From contig NZ_JAFLDT010000037.1 in NCBI RefSeq assembly GCF_017302315.1, forward strand, positions 1 to 39,090: a stretch of DNA of 39,090 nucleotides, read 5' to 3'. The stretch is from Zoogloea sp. Lineage in GTDB: Bacteria; Pseudomonadota; Gammaproteobacteria; Burkholderiales; Rhodocyclaceae. The notes beneath the pieces are model-generated. The model was not told where the DNA came from. It did not search any database and saw only the letters and a program-made list of their open reading frames with translations. The position numbers and the translations under genes are program-made. This document shows positions 38,628 through 39,090 of this stretch, piece after piece (position 1 is the first letter of the stretch; every line of letters begins with the position of its first letter).

Positions 38628-39090
38628 ATGTTTGAGAAGATCCTCATCGCCAACCGGGGCGAGATCGCCCTGCGCGTGCTGCGTGCCTGCCGCGAACTGG
38701 GCATCAAGACCGTCGCGGTGCACTCCGAGCCGGACGCCGAAGCCAAGTACGTCAAGCTGGCCGACGAATCCGTGTGCATCGGCCCCGCCTCGTCGACCCT
38801 CAGCTACCTCAACATCCCGGCACTGATCTCCGCTGCGGAGGTCACCGATGCCGAGGCCATCCACCCGGGCTATGGTTTCCTGTCCGAGAACGCCGATTTC
38901 GCCGAGCGGGTCGAGCAGTCCGGTTTCGTGTTCATCGGCCCGCGCGCCGAGACCATCCGCCTGATGGGCGACAAGGTTTCCGCCAAGGACGCCATGAAGG
39001 CGGCCGGCGTACCCTGCGTACCCGGCTCCGAAGGCGTGCTGCCCGACGACCCGAAGGAGATCGTCAAGATCGCCCGGGCCATCGGCTATC
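38628..39090 (+). CDS. accC: Biotin carboxylase AccC (N-terminal part; cut by window end)
   Basis: The first 154 codons of biotin carboxylase, which carboxylates biotin on AccB using ATP and bicarbonate. The N-terminus [20 protein letters not shown], then [15 protein letters not shown] and [20 protein letters not shown], is typical. ATG 38628 gives the family start; ATG 38622, five bases after the accB stop, adds two residues and may be the real one. The frame is open to the last base; the ATP-grasp and C-terminal domains lie outside. Confidence 0.97.
   Translation, partial: MFEKILIANRGEIALRVLRACRELGIKTVAVHSEPDAEAKYVKLADESVCIGPASSTLSYLNIPALISAAEVTDAEAIHPGYGFLSENADFAERVEQSGFVFIGPRAETIRLMGDKVSAKDAMKAAGVPCVPGSEGVLPDDPKEIVKIARAIGY

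Overview
The window looks like a chromosomal segment of a high-GC betaproteobacterium, most likely a member of the Rhodocyclales (Zoogloea/Thauera/Azoarcus type). I infer this from the gene families, the order of the cytochrome oxidase genes (SCO, DUF2244, coxB, coxA, ctaG, coxC, DUF2909, SURF1, ctaA, ctaB), and the CIRCE-controlled rpoH. No database search was possible. I see no insertion sequence, prophage or CRISPR array. Almost all DNA is coding, with short intergenic gaps.

Layout. (1) 1-3513: purU, cut by the window start, is divergent from an XRE/cupin regulator; then comes the glnK-amtB ammonium operon, with a good sigma-54 promoter at 3626-3643. (2) 3855-4513: tRNA-Gly and tRNA-Thr, a strong terminator and a REP/BIME-like repeat. 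(3) 4514-6865: one 783-residue protein that fuses a cyclic-nucleotide-binding-like domain, an acetate kinase and a PduL-type phosphotransacylase. (4) 7039-9822: a bufferin-type RiPP operon: a secreted Cys/Lys repeat precursor, a DUF692 (MNIO) enzyme, a DUF2063 partner, an ECF sigma factor and a tiny zinc-finger anti-sigma factor. (5) 10031-24231: a long minus-strand block that reads as an aerobic indole-3-acetate (iac) catabolic cluster. It holds an amidase, a flavin monooxygenase, two small proteins, a Rieske dioxygenase, an SDR, a reductase, a flavin reductase and a double-domain tautomerase. A branched-chain-type ABC importer with a LivM-LivG fusion, a hemerythrin and a MarR regulator follow. 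(6) 24716-25669: rpoH with a perfect CIRCE operator. (7) 25692-34892: aa3/caa3-type cytochrome c oxidase with its copper and heme A assembly genes. (8) 34941-39090: mpl, a conserved nucleotidyltransferase-like protein, a TlpA-like thioredoxin, aroQ, accB and the start of accC.

How the parts work together. The iac genes should turn indole-3-acetate into catechol: IacA with its flavin reductase IacG, the SDR IacE, and the dioxygenase IacCD fed by IacF. The importer probably brings in the substrate or a related aromatic acid, and the MarR protein is the natural candidate regulator. The iacH promoter has a near-consensus sigma-70 core overlapped by a palindrome; a second palindrome, TTCACGTGAA, sits just upstream of it and recurs in variant form before livK. 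The oxidase block contains structural subunits plus SCO, Cox11, SURF1, Cox10 and Cox15, enough to build a heme-aa3 enzyme. A likely Fnr/Anr box lies between the SCO gene and the oxidase operon. The most unusual items are the three-domain kinase fusion, the bufferin operon with its own sigma/anti-sigma pair, and the extended iac cluster.
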